From assembly GCA_024397955.1 (NCBI GenBank), contig CP073744.1, positions 1,116,001 to 1,180,000 of the forward strand: DNA of 64,000 nucleotides. Direction: 5' to 3'. Source of the DNA: a bacterium SCSIO 12696 (GTDB lineage Bacteria; Pseudomonadota; Gammaproteobacteria; Pseudomonadales; Porticoccaceae). The notes under the pieces are model-generated. The model saw nothing but the letters and a program-made list of their open reading frames with translations. It ran no database searches and was not told the DNA's origin. Shown piece after piece: positions 47,019-57,595 of this stretch (positions are counted from its first letter, which is position 1; the number at the start of each line of letters is the position of its first letter). The position numbers were made by a program, and so were the translations under genes.

Positions 47019-48074
47019 ATGTCAGAAAGTATATCGGGCAAACGTTTTGTAACAGGGATTATCACAGCAGCAATAAGCTTGATTGTCATCTATGTTACCG
47101 CTCATGTGTTTATTCCCATGCAGGCTAAAATCACTGACGACTCTGCCTATATTAACGAGCACGGGGAACTCGTCCTATCCGATCCTTATGTTATCTACTG
47201 GGTTGTCGGAGAAGATAAAGCTAATATCATTCTAGATCGAATGAAAGCCGCAAGCGCTGATATTCGTCGCTTACTAACTCGCCGAAATAACCATAAGAAG
47301 TCCCTTATGAGTGAATGGGAATCAGCATTTGGCGACGAGGCCGTACTGCTGAATTCTCCGGATGACACGCTCAAACAGGCAGACCAGACGGGAGACTGGC
47401 AAGCGGCCACACTAACGGCAGAAAAGCTTGCCACTTCTTACCGAACAGCGGGTAACGCCACCTTGCGTGAAAACGCAAACAGACTAGCTGACACCTATCG
47501 TACTCTATCGCGCTTGAAAACCAGGCAGCAGCAAGACTTCAGAAGCCTGAAGCCATCTCAACTTGAGAGCTTTTTTTGGACTACTCCAACAGGAACCATA
47601 CTTGAAGTTTTCTGTTTCGCCCTATTCGGAGTACTAACCAATTTATTAAAAAATTCAGCAGAGTACTTACGGCGCGGCGAGTTTCGTTCATCCGAACGAT
47701 GGATTGCTTACACCAAACTTGTATACGGGCCAATCGTTGCTGTAATGCTCGTACTGGCGATTATCATGGGTTTCTTCGATTTGGGCGACTATGAAACCCG
47801 CGCCAACACCTTGCCTATTCTTGGTTTTATTCTGGGGTATATGACCCGCAAGGCGGTCAATCTACTTGATCGCCTTGGAAATCGAATCTTGGGTCAGGCA
47901 AGTGATTCTGTTGACTCTGGCCCCAAACAAATTGCAGAGAAACGCAGGCGATACATCGCACGTTATGCAGATCTACTGCGCCCCGCCTCTTTAGTTGAAA
48001 TGAAAGCCAACCTCAAAGAACTGGCGCACATGCATGTTAAAGCAGAAGTGCTTGCTCGAAAGGAGGATAAGTAA
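47019..48074 (+). CDS. Four-helix inner-membrane protein of muramidase operon
   Basis: 351 residues. One helix at the N-terminus (FVTGIITAAISLIVIYVTAHVFI), an extracytoplasmic region of about 150 residues with helical content (residues 33-185), then three helices (about 189-210, 232-253, 261-277) and a basic cytoplasmic tail (KRRRYIARYADLLRPA). No family recognised. GGGAG precedes the ATG. First gene of a tight four-gene operon; the next gene's ATG overlaps its stop by one base. Confidence 0.75.
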   Translation: MSESISGKRFVTGIITAAISLIVIYVTAHVFIPMQAKITDDSAYINEHGELVLSDPYVIYWVVGEDKANIILDRMKAASADIRRLLTRRNNHKKSLMSEWESAFGDEAVLLNSPDDTLKQADQTGDWQAATLTAEKLATSYRTAGNATLRENANRLADTYRTLSRLKTRQQQDFRSLKPSQLESFFWTTPTGTILEVFCFALFGVLTNLLKNSAEYLRRGEFRSSERWIAYTKLVYGPIVAVMLVLAIIMGFFDLGDYETRANTLPILGFILGYMTRKAVNLLDRLGNRILGQASDSVDSGPKQIAEKRRRYIARYADLLRPASLVEMKANLKELAHMHVKAEVLARKEDK

Positions 48075-49105
48075 TGCACTGTTTTAAGGCTCTATGGCCC
48101 ATATTCTTTATAATTCTGACCGGGTGTGCAACGTCCAACGCAGTCAAAGACCTTGGTGCTTCACTGGCCGATTCCAACGAAAAAATGTCAATGGCTCATT
48201 TGGAAACACTATCTGCATATCAAACTTCTCTTGAAAACTTTAAAACAGAAATAAGCACTTTAAAAAACACAGCAATACATCTTTCCGCCGCACTGAATCA
48301 AGCTCGAATGCATCAGGCCAATTCTATTCGGAATGAGTTAGTCATTCGATCTCTCGATAAATATGACACCCGAGTTCTCGAATTTCTCAACAAAAAATTA
48401 CCCGAAAGTGCCGAGGATCTGTTTTGGGAAAAGGTTTACGCGAAAAGAGATTCAGCAAAGGCCAACGAAGCCGGTGCCAGGGTGTTATTAAAAGCAGACC
48501 CGACAGATGTAGCCCAGCAAGTAGCGTATCGACAGTTTGGCATACAGTCCGAGCATGTTCTTCGAATAGCATTTGAGAATGAGTCAAAACGCCACACCAC
48601 CCTACTAGAACAATTTCAAGAGTCACGTGAAAAACTGCGCCTAGATTCACTTGAACTTTTAACGAGCAAAGTCAAGCACACATCACCCGATGTATCGGCC
48701 ATTACTGCCGAAGCCCAAAAATCCATTGATGAAATACAGCGAATCATCGATAGAATTATTCAGGCAAAAGCTGATATCGAAGCTGGCTATGCTGCGCAAA
48801 GTAAAGCTTTAGAGCAAATCAATCGGTATCTGGAAAAACCTGATGCATACAAGTTATTCGTCACTGGCATCCGGGATAAACTAGTAGAACTGGTCAGCGC
48901 CCTGGGAGATAAATTCAGCAATAAAGTCAGCAGTTATACAAACCAAGTAATTTCCAAGATCAATAGTAATTCTGATGCACTTATTTCGAGCACTAACGAC
49001 AAAATAAACCAGCTCGTAAATACAGCTGCAGAAAACTTCGAAAAAGCCGCGATAGACCAACTAAAAGCGGCTTCAAAAAAAGTCACCCAAAAACCCTCTC
49101 AATAA
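48074..49105 (+). CDS. Coiled-coil lipoprotein of muramidase operon
   Basis: 343 residues. Lipoprotein signal with lipobox ILTGC (Cys 18). Almost the whole mature part is predicted helical, with heptad-like stretches (AHLETLSAYQTSLENFKTEISTLK; EAQKSIDEIQRIIDRIIQAKADIEAG; KINQLVNTAAENFEKAAIDQLKAAS). Likely a periplasmic rod or tether anchored in a membrane by lipid. AGGAGG lies upstream of the start inside the previous gene, so translation is coupled. Family unknown. Confidence 0.75.
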   Translation: MHCFKALWPIFFIILTGCATSNAVKDLGASLADSNEKMSMAHLETLSAYQTSLENFKTEISTLKNTAIHLSAALNQARMHQANSIRNELVIRSLDKYDTRVLEFLNKKLPESAEDLFWEKVYAKRDSAKANEAGARVLLKADPTDVAQQVAYRQFGIQSEHVLRIAFENESKRHTTLLEQFQESREKLRLDSLELLTSKVKHTSPDVSAITAEAQKSIDEIQRIIDRIIQAKADIEAGYAAQSKALEQINRYLEKPDAYKLFVTGIRDKLVELVSALGDKFSNKVSSYTNQVISKINSNSDALISSTNDKINQLVNTAAENFEKAAIDQLKAASKKVTQKPSQ

Positions 49106-49117
49106 AGGAGAATCATT

Positions 49118-49546
49118 ATGCCACGACGTGTATTTGAAGATCCTGACATAGACCCTGCTCTAATCGCAGAAGCGCAGGCCGTTGTTGACGAAGCTTCTCG
49201 CTCATTGGACCAATGGATCGATAAAAACTTCGCGCGAATTGAAGCAGATATCAAGTCCGACCTTGATTCAATGACCAAAGATGCAGCTCAACAGATCAAG
49301 ACGGCTCAGGAAAAGGATGCACGTATCAATGAGCAACTTATTAATTCTTTTAAGCGGTTGCAATCAGCTGCCCAAGAGCTAAGCCCACTTGATGCGGACC
49401 AAAAAACGGTTATCGACAAGATAACTCAACTCACCGAAGAAGTTTCAAGTGAGCTGGCTGCCCGCACAGAGCGCTGGCACGGTTTGGGTGGGAACGTGGT
49501 TGAAGTCGCCAAAAGCGCTATCACCAAGGCGATCGGTATCAGTTAA
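49118..49546 (+). CDS. Small helical protein of muramidase operon
   Basis: 142 residues, no signal peptide, almost entirely helical and acidic (AQAVVDEASRSLDQWIDKNFARIEADIKSDLDSM ... KITQLTEEVSSELAARTERW, read in separate heptads). Ends with an amphipathic VVEVAKSAITKAIGI helix that could touch membrane. Strong AAAGGAG site 13 bp after the lipoprotein gene. Unknown family; possibly a partner of the coiled-coil lipoprotein. Confidence 0.72.
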   Translation: MPRRVFEDPDIDPALIAEAQAVVDEASRSLDQWIDKNFARIEADIKSDLDSMTKDAAQQIKTAQEKDARINEQLINSFKRLQSAAQELSPLDADQKTVIDKITQLTEEVSSELAARTERWHGLGGNVVEVAKSAITKAIGIS

Positions 49547-49560
49547 TACGAGATAGCATC

Positions 49561-50484
49561 ATGCTCAAACATGAAGATGGGTTCCCCCACAAAAATCCAA
49601 GCGTTAATCATGAAGTTAAACACCTCCAGCGGCTATTGCGGTTAATTTTTGACAAACCAATCGCCATAGACGGTCTATTCGGCCGTAAAACAGAAAAGAT
49701 GATTTTTGATGTTCAACAACATGGTCAGTTACAAAAAACCGGCATTGTGGACGACGCTACTTGGCGAGTTATTGAATCTACGGCACTATCAGCCCACGCA
49801 GCAGAACCAACCGATGCGAAGCTTTCTGCAAGCCAAAGGTCACAGACGACATCTAATCTCAATGATGACCGTGGCAAGCTCAATCTCGAAAAGTCGGCCA
49901 TTGACCATAACCAAATCGACGGTTTTCGTGGCTCTCTTGAGCGTATTCATAGGTGGGAAGGCCATGCGGGAAAAGCCTACTGGCCCGGAGGAAATTCAGG
50001 GGTCACATTAGACCCCGGATATGATTTAGGCCAGCAACCATTTGACAGAACCCTGCATCTCTACAGAGACATTCTTGATAGAACCCAACTCAGAGCGGCA
50101 GAAGACGCTACTGGCTTAAGGGGGCAGCAAGCCAAGCGGCAGCTGCGCCACAGCTCTGAACTCGTCTCTATTCGCGTAAGCAGGTCCCAAGCATTATCAA
50201 TATTTCCCATTTTGATCTCCCCCTACTGGCTTGCTATCACGCAACGGTTTCCAGCATTAACAAATACCGCCACACCGCCTGAAGTACAAACCGCTTTGCT
50301 GTCGCTGGCATTCAACCGTGGGCCATCAAATCTCGGGCTTGTTGTTCTCAAACCGCATATTCAAATCGAGGACTGGTTATCCTGCAGCCGGGAAATTAGC
50401 GCCATGCAACAAGACCACCAACTGCGTGGCATCCGTCAGCGAAGACGGGAAGAGGCTGAGTTGATCAAAGATGCTCTTTCCTAA
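49561..50484 (+). CDS. Muramidase: peptidoglycan-binding domain plus pesticin-like lysozyme domain
   Basis: 307 residues. N-terminal PG_binding_1 domain (about 14-72): HEVKHLQRLLRLIF, IDGLFGRKTEKMIFDVQ, GIVDDATW. Linker, then a T4-lysozyme/pesticin-like domain (about 118-305): IHRWEGHAGKAYWPGG with candidate catalytic Glu, NSGVTLDPGYDLGQ with the Thr and Asp positions used by pesticin, ALLSLAFNRG, and RGIRQRRREEAELIKDAL. No signal peptide is visible, so release would need another route (holin-like, lysis or a secretion system). Last gene of the operon. Confidence 0.82.
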   Translation: MLKHEDGFPHKNPSVNHEVKHLQRLLRLIFDKPIAIDGLFGRKTEKMIFDVQQHGQLQKTGIVDDATWRVIESTALSAHAAEPTDAKLSASQRSQTTSNLNDDRGKLNLEKSAIDHNQIDGFRGSLERIHRWEGHAGKAYWPGGNSGVTLDPGYDLGQQPFDRTLHLYRDILDRTQLRAAEDATGLRGQQAKRQLRHSSELVSIRVSRSQALSIFPILISPYWLAITQRFPALTNTATPPEVQTALLSLAFNRGPSNLGLVVLKPHIQIEDWLSCSREISAMQQDHQLRGIRQRRREEAELIKDALS

Positions 50485-50896
50485 GCGCCATCGCACCGAA
50501 CCCCTGTTTTAAAATAATAACGTCAATGTAGGTTTTCGTTACTCTTTTCCAATCAGTGACTCTCGGGTCACTTATCGTCACAAAGTCTTTGTGGCGTTTA
50601 AAGTCAACTCATCCATTTCTCAGCGTTTTAAGTAACTGGTTCTCAAGTTCTAAACCCAAACCGCCGACTAATAACTATGGACGGTTGCTTTACCGGGATT
50701 ACAGGGCTTTCGAGAATTAACAACAGAAAATCAGGAGGGCATTTTTACAAAGGTTAGCCATTAACATATAGCCCATTTTTGGCCCCATTGCCCAACAAGA
50801 CAAATCGTCACTTTACGTTAAGAATAGTACTAAAACAGAAAAGCACGGGAGTATATAGCCACCAGCAGGGTCAGAAATGGTACAGAGGAGAGACTC
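50485..50896. other. 412-bp intergenic region before prkA
   Basis: No gene seen. It holds a 6-bp hairpin AGTGAC-TCTCGG-GTCACT (50555-50572) and a tight inverted repeat CACAAAG-T-CTTTGTG (50579-50593), which may end the muramidase operon or bind a regulator. GAGGAGAG lies before the prkA ATG. A sigma-54 promoter, known for yeaGH in E. coli, was looked for and not found with correct spacing. Confidence 0.4.
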
Positions 50897-52819
50897 ATGA
50901 CTATTTTCAACCATTATCAACAGCGCTACGAAGCCACGCAAATGGAGGAATACAGCATTCAGGAGTATCTGGAGCTGTGTAAAAGTGATCCTTCAACCTA
51001 TGCCACCGCCGCCGAGCGAATGCTCTTGGCTATCGGCGACCCGAAAATGGTGGACACCTCCAAAGACCCCCGATTAAGTCGCATATTTTCCAACAAAATC
51101 ATCAAACGCTACCCGGTGTTTGATGATTTTTTTGGTATGGAGGAGTGCATTGAGAGCATCGTGAGCTTCTTCCGCCACGCCGCTCAGGGTTTGGAGGAGA
51201 AAAAGCAGATTCTCTACCTATTGGGCCCGGTGGGTGGCGGTAAGTCTTCACTGGCTGAAAAACTGAAGTCCCTGATGGAAAAGCAACCCATTTACGCCCT
51301 TAAAGGCTCACCAGTATTTGAGTCTCCACTGGGGTTGTTCCAGGCCGGCGAAGACGGCGCCATTCTTGAAGAAGAATACGGTATTCCCAAGCGCTATCTG
51401 AGTACAGTGATGTCCCCCTGGGCGGTAAAACGGCTGCATGAATACGGCGGCGATATCAGCCAGTTTAGAGTGGTCAAACTGACACCATCCATTCTCGATC
51501 AAACGGCTATTTCCAAAACCGAGCCAGGCGATGAAAACAACCAGGATATCTCCTCTCTGGTGGGCAAGGTGGATATTCGCAAACTGGAGGAATACCCGCA
51601 AAACGACCCGGACGCCTACAGTTTCTCCGGCGGTATGTGCACCGCCAACCAGGGGTTGATGGAGTTTGTGGAGATGTTTAAAGCGCCCATTAAGGTGCTG
51701 CACCCCCTGCTGACCGCTACCCAGGAAGGCAACTACAACGGTACCGAAGCCATCGGCGCCATCCCCTTTGAAGGCGTAGTGCTGGCACACTCCAACGAAT
51801 CCGAGTGGCAAACCTTCAAGAACAACAAGAACAACGAGGCCTTTATCGATCGGGTGTATATCGTCAAGGTGCCCTACTGCCTGCGCGTTACCGAAGAAAT
51901 TAAGATTTACGAAAAACTGCTGCAAAACAGCTCCCTGTCTACCGCCCCTTGCGCACCGGACACTCTGGATATGCTGGCGCAGTTTACGGTACTGTCGCGG
52001 CTGAAAGAGCCGGAAAATTCCAGCGTTTATTCCAAAATGCGTATCTACGACGGCGAAAGCCTGAAAGATCGCGACCCCAAAGCCAAGTCCATTCAAGAAT
52101 ACCGCGACAATGCCGGTGTGGACGAAGGCATGAACGGACTGTCTACCCGCTTCGCGTTTAAAACCCTGTCGAAAGTGTTTAATTTCGATTCCACGGAAGT
52201 GGCCGCCAACCCGGTACATCTGCTGTATGTGTTGGAAAACCAGATTGAACAGGAGCAGTTCCCCAGTGAAATTCACGACCGCTACCTGAACTTTATTAAA
52301 GAATTCCTGGCCCACAATTACATCGAGTTTATCGGCAAGGAAATTCAGACGGCTTATCTGGAATCCTACTCCGAGTACGGCCAAAACCTGTTTGATCGTT
52401 ACGTTACCTACGCGGATTTCTGGATTCAGGATCAAGAGTACCGTGACCCGGAAACTGGAGAAATTCTTGACCGCGCCTCTCTCAACGACGAACTGGAAAA
52501 AATCGAAAAACCGGCAGGCATCAGCAACCCGAAAGACTTCCGCAGTGAAATTGTCAACTTTGTACTGCGCGCCCGGGCCAACAACCAAGGCAAAAACCCT
52601 GCCTGGACCAGCTACGAAAAATTGCGTTCAGTGATTGAGAAGAAAATGTTTGCCAGCACCGAAGACCTGCTGCCGGTTATCTCCTTCAACGCCAAAGCAA
52701 GCGCCGAAGACCAGCAGAAACACCAGGACTTTGTGCAGAGGATGGTGGAACGTGGCTATACAGAGAAACAGGTTCGGTTGTTATCGGAGTGGTATTTGCG
52801 GGTGAGGAAGTCTCAGTAG
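50897..52819 (+). CDS. prkA: PrkA-type serine protein kinase (YeaG)
   Basis: 640 residues. AAA+-like N-terminal part with Walker A LLGPVGGGKSSLAEKL (about residue 108) and a C-terminal PrkA kinase domain. Start MTIFNHYQQRYEATQMEEYSIQEYL matches the family. In E. coli YeaG with YeaH governs survival in nitrogen starvation and stationary phase. First gene of a prkA-yeaH-spoVR cluster. Confidence 0.95.
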   Translation: MTIFNHYQQRYEATQMEEYSIQEYLELCKSDPSTYATAAERMLLAIGDPKMVDTSKDPRLSRIFSNKIIKRYPVFDDFFGMEECIESIVSFFRHAAQGLEEKKQILYLLGPVGGGKSSLAEKLKSLMEKQPIYALKGSPVFESPLGLFQAGEDGAILEEEYGIPKRYLSTVMSPWAVKRLHEYGGDISQFRVVKLTPSILDQTAISKTEPGDENNQDISSLVGKVDIRKLEEYPQNDPDAYSFSGGMCTANQGLMEFVEMFKAPIKVLHPLLTATQEGNYNGTEAIGAIPFEGVVLAHSNESEWQTFKNNKNNEAFIDRVYIVKVPYCLRVTEEIKIYEKLLQNSSLSTAPCAPDTLDMLAQFTVLSRLKEPENSSVYSKMRIYDGESLKDRDPKAKSIQEYRDNAGVDEGMNGLSTRFAFKTLSKVFNFDSTEVAANPVHLLYVLENQIEQEQFPSEIHDRYLNFIKEFLAHNYIEFIGKEIQTAYLESYSEYGQNLFDRYVTYADFWIQDQEYRDPETGEILDRASLNDELEKIEKPAGISNPKDFRSEIVNFVLRARANNQGKNPAWTSYEKLRSVIEKKMFASTEDLLPVISFNAKASAEDQQKHQDFVQRMVERGYTEKQVRLLSEWYLRVRKSQ

Positions 52820-52874
52820 TTTCAGGAACTGAAAAAACGGTTTCCTCAAAGCAACCCACTGGAGCTCTGCTCAA

Positions 52875-54158
52875 ATGACCAACTACTTTATCGACCGCCG
52901 CAAAAATGCCAAAAACAAAAGTGCTGTTAATCGACAGCGATTTTTGCGCCGTCATCGAGCCCAGATAAAGGAAGCAGTGGCGGAGCGTTTGCGCAAACGC
53001 GGCATTACCGATATTGAAGGTGGCGAAAAAATTGGCATTTCCGGAAAGGACTTAACTGAGCCAGTTTTTCAGCACGGCAGCGGTGGCCGTAACACCCATG
53101 TACTGCCTGGCAACAAAGAGTTTGTGCGCGGCGACCAATTGCCCCGCCCGGAAGGCGGCGGTGGCCAGGGCGCTGGTGAAGGCAAAGCCAGCAATCAGGG
53201 CGAAGGCATGGACGAGTTCGTGTTTGAAATCAGCCAGCAGGAATTTCTGGACTTTCTGTTTGAAGATATGGCCCTGCCCAACCTCACCAAACGGCAACTG
53301 GCGGGCAACGAGGAATTTAAACGGGTGCGTGCTGGTTTCGCCAATCAAGGCACCCCCAACAACATCGACGTATTGCGTTCCATGCGCGGCGCCAGTGCCC
53401 GCCGCCTGGCCATGACCATGGGTAAACGCCGACAGCTGCGTCAGGCGGAAGCGGAACTAAAAACCCTACTCACTACTCAGGACGACAGTTTCAAAGATCG
53501 CATTGCTGAACTGGAAGAAAAAATTGCCGGTCTGAAACGCCGTATCGACGCGGTGCCGTTTCTGGACGATATTGACATTCGCTACCGTCGCCACCGCAAG
53601 GAACCGGTGCCAGTGTCCAAGGCAGTCATGTTTTGTCTGATGGATGTGTCCGGTTCCATGGATCAAAAAACCAAAGACCTGGCAAAGCGATTTTTTATCC
53701 TTTTGTATTTATTCCTGTCACGCAATTACGACAAAACCGAAGTGGTATTTATTCGCCACCACACCACCGCCAAGGAAGTGGACGAAGAAGAATTTTTCTA
53801 CTCACGGGAAACCGGCGGCACCGTGGTATCCAGCGCCCTGGATTTGATGAAAACCATTGTCGAAGCCCGCTACCCGGTGAACGAATGGAATATTTACGGT
53901 GCCCAGGCCTCCGACGGCGATAACTGGCCAGAAGACTGCGGCCGCTGCATCGACGTGCTGAGCAACGACATCCTACCCCTGGTGCAGTATTACTCCTACG
54001 TGGAAATCTCCAGCCGCGGCCCAAAACCGCTTTGGGAGTCCTACCAACAAGTACTGCAAAGCAACCCTCAAGCCTTTGCCATGCAACACATCACCGGGCC
54101 AGAGGATATTTATCCGGTGTTCAGGGAGTTGTTTGGCAAACCGTTGGAGGTGGCATGA
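52875..54158 (+). CDS. yeaH: YeaH/YhbH family protein (DUF444)
   Basis: 427 residues. Opens with [26 protein letters not shown], then a Gly-rich basic linker ([16 protein letters not shown]), and a von Willebrand A-like domain with the metal-site motif MDVSGSMDQ (about residue 255) and [12 protein letters not shown]. Works with PrkA. Its stop overlaps the next start by four bases. Confidence 0.95.
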   Translation: MTNYFIDRRKNAKNKSAVNRQRFLRRHRAQIKEAVAERLRKRGITDIEGGEKIGISGKDLTEPVFQHGSGGRNTHVLPGNKEFVRGDQLPRPEGGGGQGAGEGKASNQGEGMDEFVFEISQQEFLDFLFEDMALPNLTKRQLAGNEEFKRVRAGFANQGTPNNIDVLRSMRGASARRLAMTMGKRRQLRQAEAELKTLLTTQDDSFKDRIAELEEKIAGLKRRIDAVPFLDDIDIRYRRHRKEPVPVSKAVMFCLMDVSGSMDQKTKDLAKRFFILLYLFLSRNYDKTEVVFIRHHTTAKEVDEEEFFYSRETGGTVVSSALDLMKTIVEARYPVNEWNIYGAQASDGDNWPEDCGRCIDVLSNDILPLVQYYSYVEISSRGPKPLWESYQQVLQSNPQAFAMQHITGPEDIYPVFRELFGKPLEVA

Positions 54159-55669
54159 GCAAACCCATCTCCACCACCTCCGAATGGACGTTCGAACTGC
54201 TGCAGGAATACGACGACGCCATTGCCGCCATCGCCGACAGCTATCGGTTAAGCACCTACCCCAACCAAATTGAAGTGATCAACTCCGAGCAAATGCTGGA
54301 TGCCTACGCCTCTTCTGGCATGCCCATCAACTATCATCACTGGTCGTTCGGCAAGCACTTTATCAGCATGGAGAACAGCTATAAGCGCGGCCATATGGGG
54401 CTGGCCTACGAAATTGTCATTAACTCCGATCCCTGCATCGCCTATTTGATGGAAGAAAATTCCATGTGCATGCAAGCGCTGGTGATCGCCCACGCCAGTT
54501 ACGGCCACAATTCATTTTTTAAAAATAACTATTTATTTAAGACCTGGACCGACGCCAGCTCGATCATTGACTACCTGTTGTTTGCGCGAAACTTTATCGC
54601 TCAATGCGAAGAACGCCACGGCGTGGACGAAGTGGAATCTCTGCTGGACGCCTGCCACGCCCTGATGAACTACGGTGTCGACCGCTACAAGCGGCCATAC
54701 CCGCTGTCTATTCAGGAAGAGCAGACACGACAGCAGGAACGAGAAGCCCACCTGCAACAGCAGGTCAACGAATTGTGGAAAACCATTCCTGTTAAAGAAG
54801 CGGAAGAAACCACCCGGGCACACCCGGTTTTTCCATCAGAACCTCAAGAAAATCTGTTGTATTTTATTGAGAAAAGTGCGCCTTTATTGGAACCCTGGCA
54901 ACGGGAGGTAGTGCGCATTGTTCGCAAAGTGGCCCAATACCTTTACCCGCAACGGCAAACCAAGGTAATGAACGAAGGCTGGGCGTGCTTCTGGCATTTC
55001 ACCATTGTTAATGATTTGTACAAACAGGGCCTGGTGAACGATGGTTTTATGGTGGAATTCTTACAGCACCACACCAACGTCATCTACCAGCCGGAATACG
55101 ACTCCCCCTACTACAGCGGCATCAACCCCTACACCCTGGGTTTTGCGATGATGCAGGATATTCGCCGCATCTGCGAAAGTCCCACCGAAGAAGACCGCGA
55201 ATGGTTTCCGGATATTGCCGGTAGCGACTGGCTTACCACCCTGCATTTTTCCATGGAAAATTTTAAGGACGACAGTTTTATTCTGCAGTTCTTGTCACCC
55301 AAAGTGATCCGTGATTTAAAACTGTTCACCATTGTCGATGACGATCAGCAAGATCATTTGGAAGTGGGCGCCATTCACGACGAACAGGGTTATAAACAGA
55401 TTCGCCAAGACCTCGCCGCCAGCTACAACCTGGGCAATATCGAACCTAATATTCAGATAAGCGAAGTGGATGTACGCGGCGACCGCTCTTTAACCCTGCA
55501 ACACTGCCAATACAACAATCGCCCGCTGGGAGACACCACCGAATCAGTCATGCGCTACCTTCACCAGCTGTGGAAATTCGATATCAAGCTGGAATCCATT
55601 GTCGATGATGAGGTGGTGCAAACTCTCCACTACCCACCACGTCGCCAGGAAAAACCCACCGAGGAGTAA
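54155..55669 (+). CDS. spoVR: SpoVR family protein (YcgB-like)
   Basis: 504 residues. Family marks: [78 protein letters not shown] and [14 protein letters not shown]. The His/Glu-rich helices resemble a metal- or substrate-binding core; the biochemical role is not established. ATG at 54155 with GGAGG upstream; a longer frame to 54032 lies inside yeaH. Confidence 0.94.
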   Translation: MSKPISTTSEWTFELLQEYDDAIAAIADSYRLSTYPNQIEVINSEQMLDAYASSGMPINYHHWSFGKHFISMENSYKRGHMGLAYEIVINSDPCIAYLMEENSMCMQALVIAHASYGHNSFFKNNYLFKTWTDASSIIDYLLFARNFIAQCEERHGVDEVESLLDACHALMNYGVDRYKRPYPLSIQEEQTRQQEREAHLQQQVNELWKTIPVKEAEETTRAHPVFPSEPQENLLYFIEKSAPLLEPWQREVVRIVRKVAQYLYPQRQTKVMNEGWACFWHFTIVNDLYKQGLVNDGFMVEFLQHHTNVIYQPEYDSPYYSGINPYTLGFAMMQDIRRICESPTEEDREWFPDIAGSDWLTTLHFSMENFKDDSFILQFLSPKVIRDLKLFTIVDDDQQDHLEVGAIHDEQGYKQIRQDLAASYNLGNIEPNIQISEVDVRGDRSLTLQHCQYNNRPLGDTTESVMRYLHQLWKFDIKLESIVDDEVVQTLHYPPRRQEKPTEE

Positions 55670-55804
55670 CCGCAAAAAGGTTGTTTCCGCTTTTTTGTCA
55701 AAAAATTGCCAAAAAACATTCACATTTCCCGAAAACCCAATACACTGTGGCATACAACAATAAAAACAGGGTGTAAATACCCTTAGAGGCTGGGAGACCA
55801 TAAT

Positions 55805-57595
55805 TTGAAACCCACCGATACCAAAAACCCGGAGTATTTTCACCGGGTCGTCGATTGCCAATACGCCTGCCCGGCGCATACGCCAGTTCCTGAATACATT
55901 CGCCTGATTGCCCGTGGCCGCTACAGCGATGCTTATATGCTCAACTGGGAGTCCAATGTGTTTCCCGGTGTACTGGGACGCACCTGTGATCGCCCCTGCG
56001 AACCCGCCTGCCGCCGCGGCCGGGTGGAGGAACAGCCAGTGGCCATCTGCCGTCTGAAGCGTGTGGCGGCGGATTTTAAAGACGACATCAAAGATAGGCT
56101 ACCAGACATCGCCCCTGCCAACGGCAAAAAAATTGCCCTGATTGGTGCTGGCCCGGCCTCATTGACTGTGGCACGCGATTTGGCACCACTGGGTTACCGC
56201 ATCGATATTTACGATCAGCAAAAGCTGGGCGGTGGCTTTATGCGCAGCCAGATTCCCTCGTTCCGATTACCTGAAGAGGTGCTTAACGAAGAGGTGAATT
56301 ACATTCTCGATATGGGCATTGCCACCCACTTCGATACCTATATCAGCAGCCTGAAATACATTCTCGACAAAAATTACAACGCAGTGTTTGTAGGCTCCGG
56401 CGCGCCTCGTGGCCGGGACTTGGCAAAACTACCGGGCAGGCAAGAAGCAGACGCCAACATCCATATCGGCATCGAATGGCTGGCCAACGTGGCCTTTGAG
56501 CACACCGCCAAAATAGGCAAAAACGTACTGGTTCTGGGCGGAGGCAACACCGCCATGGACTGCTGCCGCACCGCTCGCCGCCTGGGCGGCAGCGATGTAA
56601 AAGTTGTAGTACGCAGCCCCGCCAGTGAAATGAAAGCCTCCCCTTGGGAAATTGAAGACGCCCAGCACGAAGATATTCCCTTCTACGATTGCCATGTGCC
56701 ACTGGAGTTTATTACTGAAAACGGCAAACTGGTGGGCATGCACTTCGACAAGGTAGTGGCGGAATACGACGAAGATGGCCGCCGCCAATTAAAATCCGCC
56801 GGCGAGCCACCAGTATTTTTCCCCTGCGACGATGTGCTACTGGCCATTGGTCAGGAGAATGCCTTCCCCTGGATTGAGCGAGATATCGGCATCGACTTTG
56901 GCAAATGGGATATGCCGGTGGTGGACGAAGTCACCTTCCAATCCAGCAACCCCAAAGTCTTCTTCGGCGGCGACGCTGCCTTTGGCCCCGCCAATATCAT
57001 TACCGCCGTAGCCCATGGTCACCAGGCCGCCGTATCCATCGACCTGTTTTGCAGCGGCCAATCGGTGACACAACGCCCGACTCCCGGCACCAATCTGGTC
57101 AGCCAGAAAATGGGCGTCCACGAATGGGTGTACGACAACCAAATTGAAAACAGCGAACGTCAGATCGTTCCTCTGGCAGACAAAGCCTGCGCCCTGAAGG
57201 ACCGAAAGCTGGAAGTGGAACTGGGCTTTAACCTGCAAACCGCGCTGGAAGAAGCGGAGCGCTGCCTGAACTGCGACGTACAAACCGTATTTACCGAAAG
57301 CGCCTGCATCGAATGCGACGCCTGCGCCGACATCTGCCCCACCAGCTGCATCAACTTTACCGCCAACAGCGACGAAAGCGATTTGCGCAGCCGCCTGAAC
57401 GCACCGGCCACCAACCTGGAACAGGATTTAATGGTGTCCGATTTACTAAAAACCGAACGAGTGATGGTGAAAGACGAAAACGTCTGCCTGCACTGTGGGT
57501 TATGTGCAGAACGCTGTCCGACAGGGGCCTGGGATATGCAGAAGTTTGATTACTCCGTTACCCAGGCTGGGCAATCAGCGGGGGGCTCCCAATGA
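55805..57595 (+). CDS. GltD-like FAD/NAD(P) iron-sulfur oxidoreductase subunit
   Basis: 596 residues from a TTG start with GGGAG eight bases upstream. N-terminal cysteine-rich helical domain (CQYACPAHTPVPEYI, TCDRPCEPACRRG) as in glutamate synthase small subunit, FAD motif ALIGAGPASLTVARDLAPLGY, NAD(P) motif LVLGGGNTAMDCCRTARRLGG, and a C-terminal ferredoxin-like part with two 4Fe-4S sets (CIECDACADICPTSC and CLHCGLCAERCPTGA). Probably passes electrons between the KorAB-type enzyme encoded next and NAD(P), replacing a free ferredoxin. Overlaps the next gene by four bases. Confidence 0.88.
   Translation: MKPTDTKNPEYFHRVVDCQYACPAHTPVPEYIRLIARGRYSDAYMLNWESNVFPGVLGRTCDRPCEPACRRGRVEEQPVAICRLKRVAADFKDDIKDRLPDIAPANGKKIALIGAGPASLTVARDLAPLGYRIDIYDQQKLGGGFMRSQIPSFRLPEEVLNEEVNYILDMGIATHFDTYISSLKYILDKNYNAVFVGSGAPRGRDLAKLPGRQEADANIHIGIEWLANVAFEHTAKIGKNVLVLGGGNTAMDCCRTARRLGGSDVKVVVRSPASEMKASPWEIEDAQHEDIPFYDCHVPLEFITENGKLVGMHFDKVVAEYDEDGRRQLKSAGEPPVFFPCDDVLLAIGQENAFPWIERDIGIDFGKWDMPVVDEVTFQSSNPKVFFGGDAAFGPANIITAVAHGHQAAVSIDLFCSGQSVTQRPTPGTNLVSQKMGVHEWVYDNQIENSERQIVPLADKACALKDRKLEVELGFNLQTALEEAERCLNCDVQTVFTESACIECDACADICPTSCINFTANSDESDLRSRLNAPATNLEQDLMVSDLLKTERVMVKDENVCLHCGLCAERCPTGAWDMQKFDYSVTQAGQSAGGSQ

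Noticed and set aside
50760..50896. Sigma-54 promoter before prkA
   Set aside because: TTGGCCCCATTGCC has GG and GC elements only 7 bp apart, not the required 10.
55745..55804. Possible TPP riboswitch before the 2-oxoacid oxidoreductase operon
   Set aside because: GGGTGTAAATACCC and CTGGGAGACC superficially resemble parts of one, but the conserved CUGAGA and the second arm are missing.
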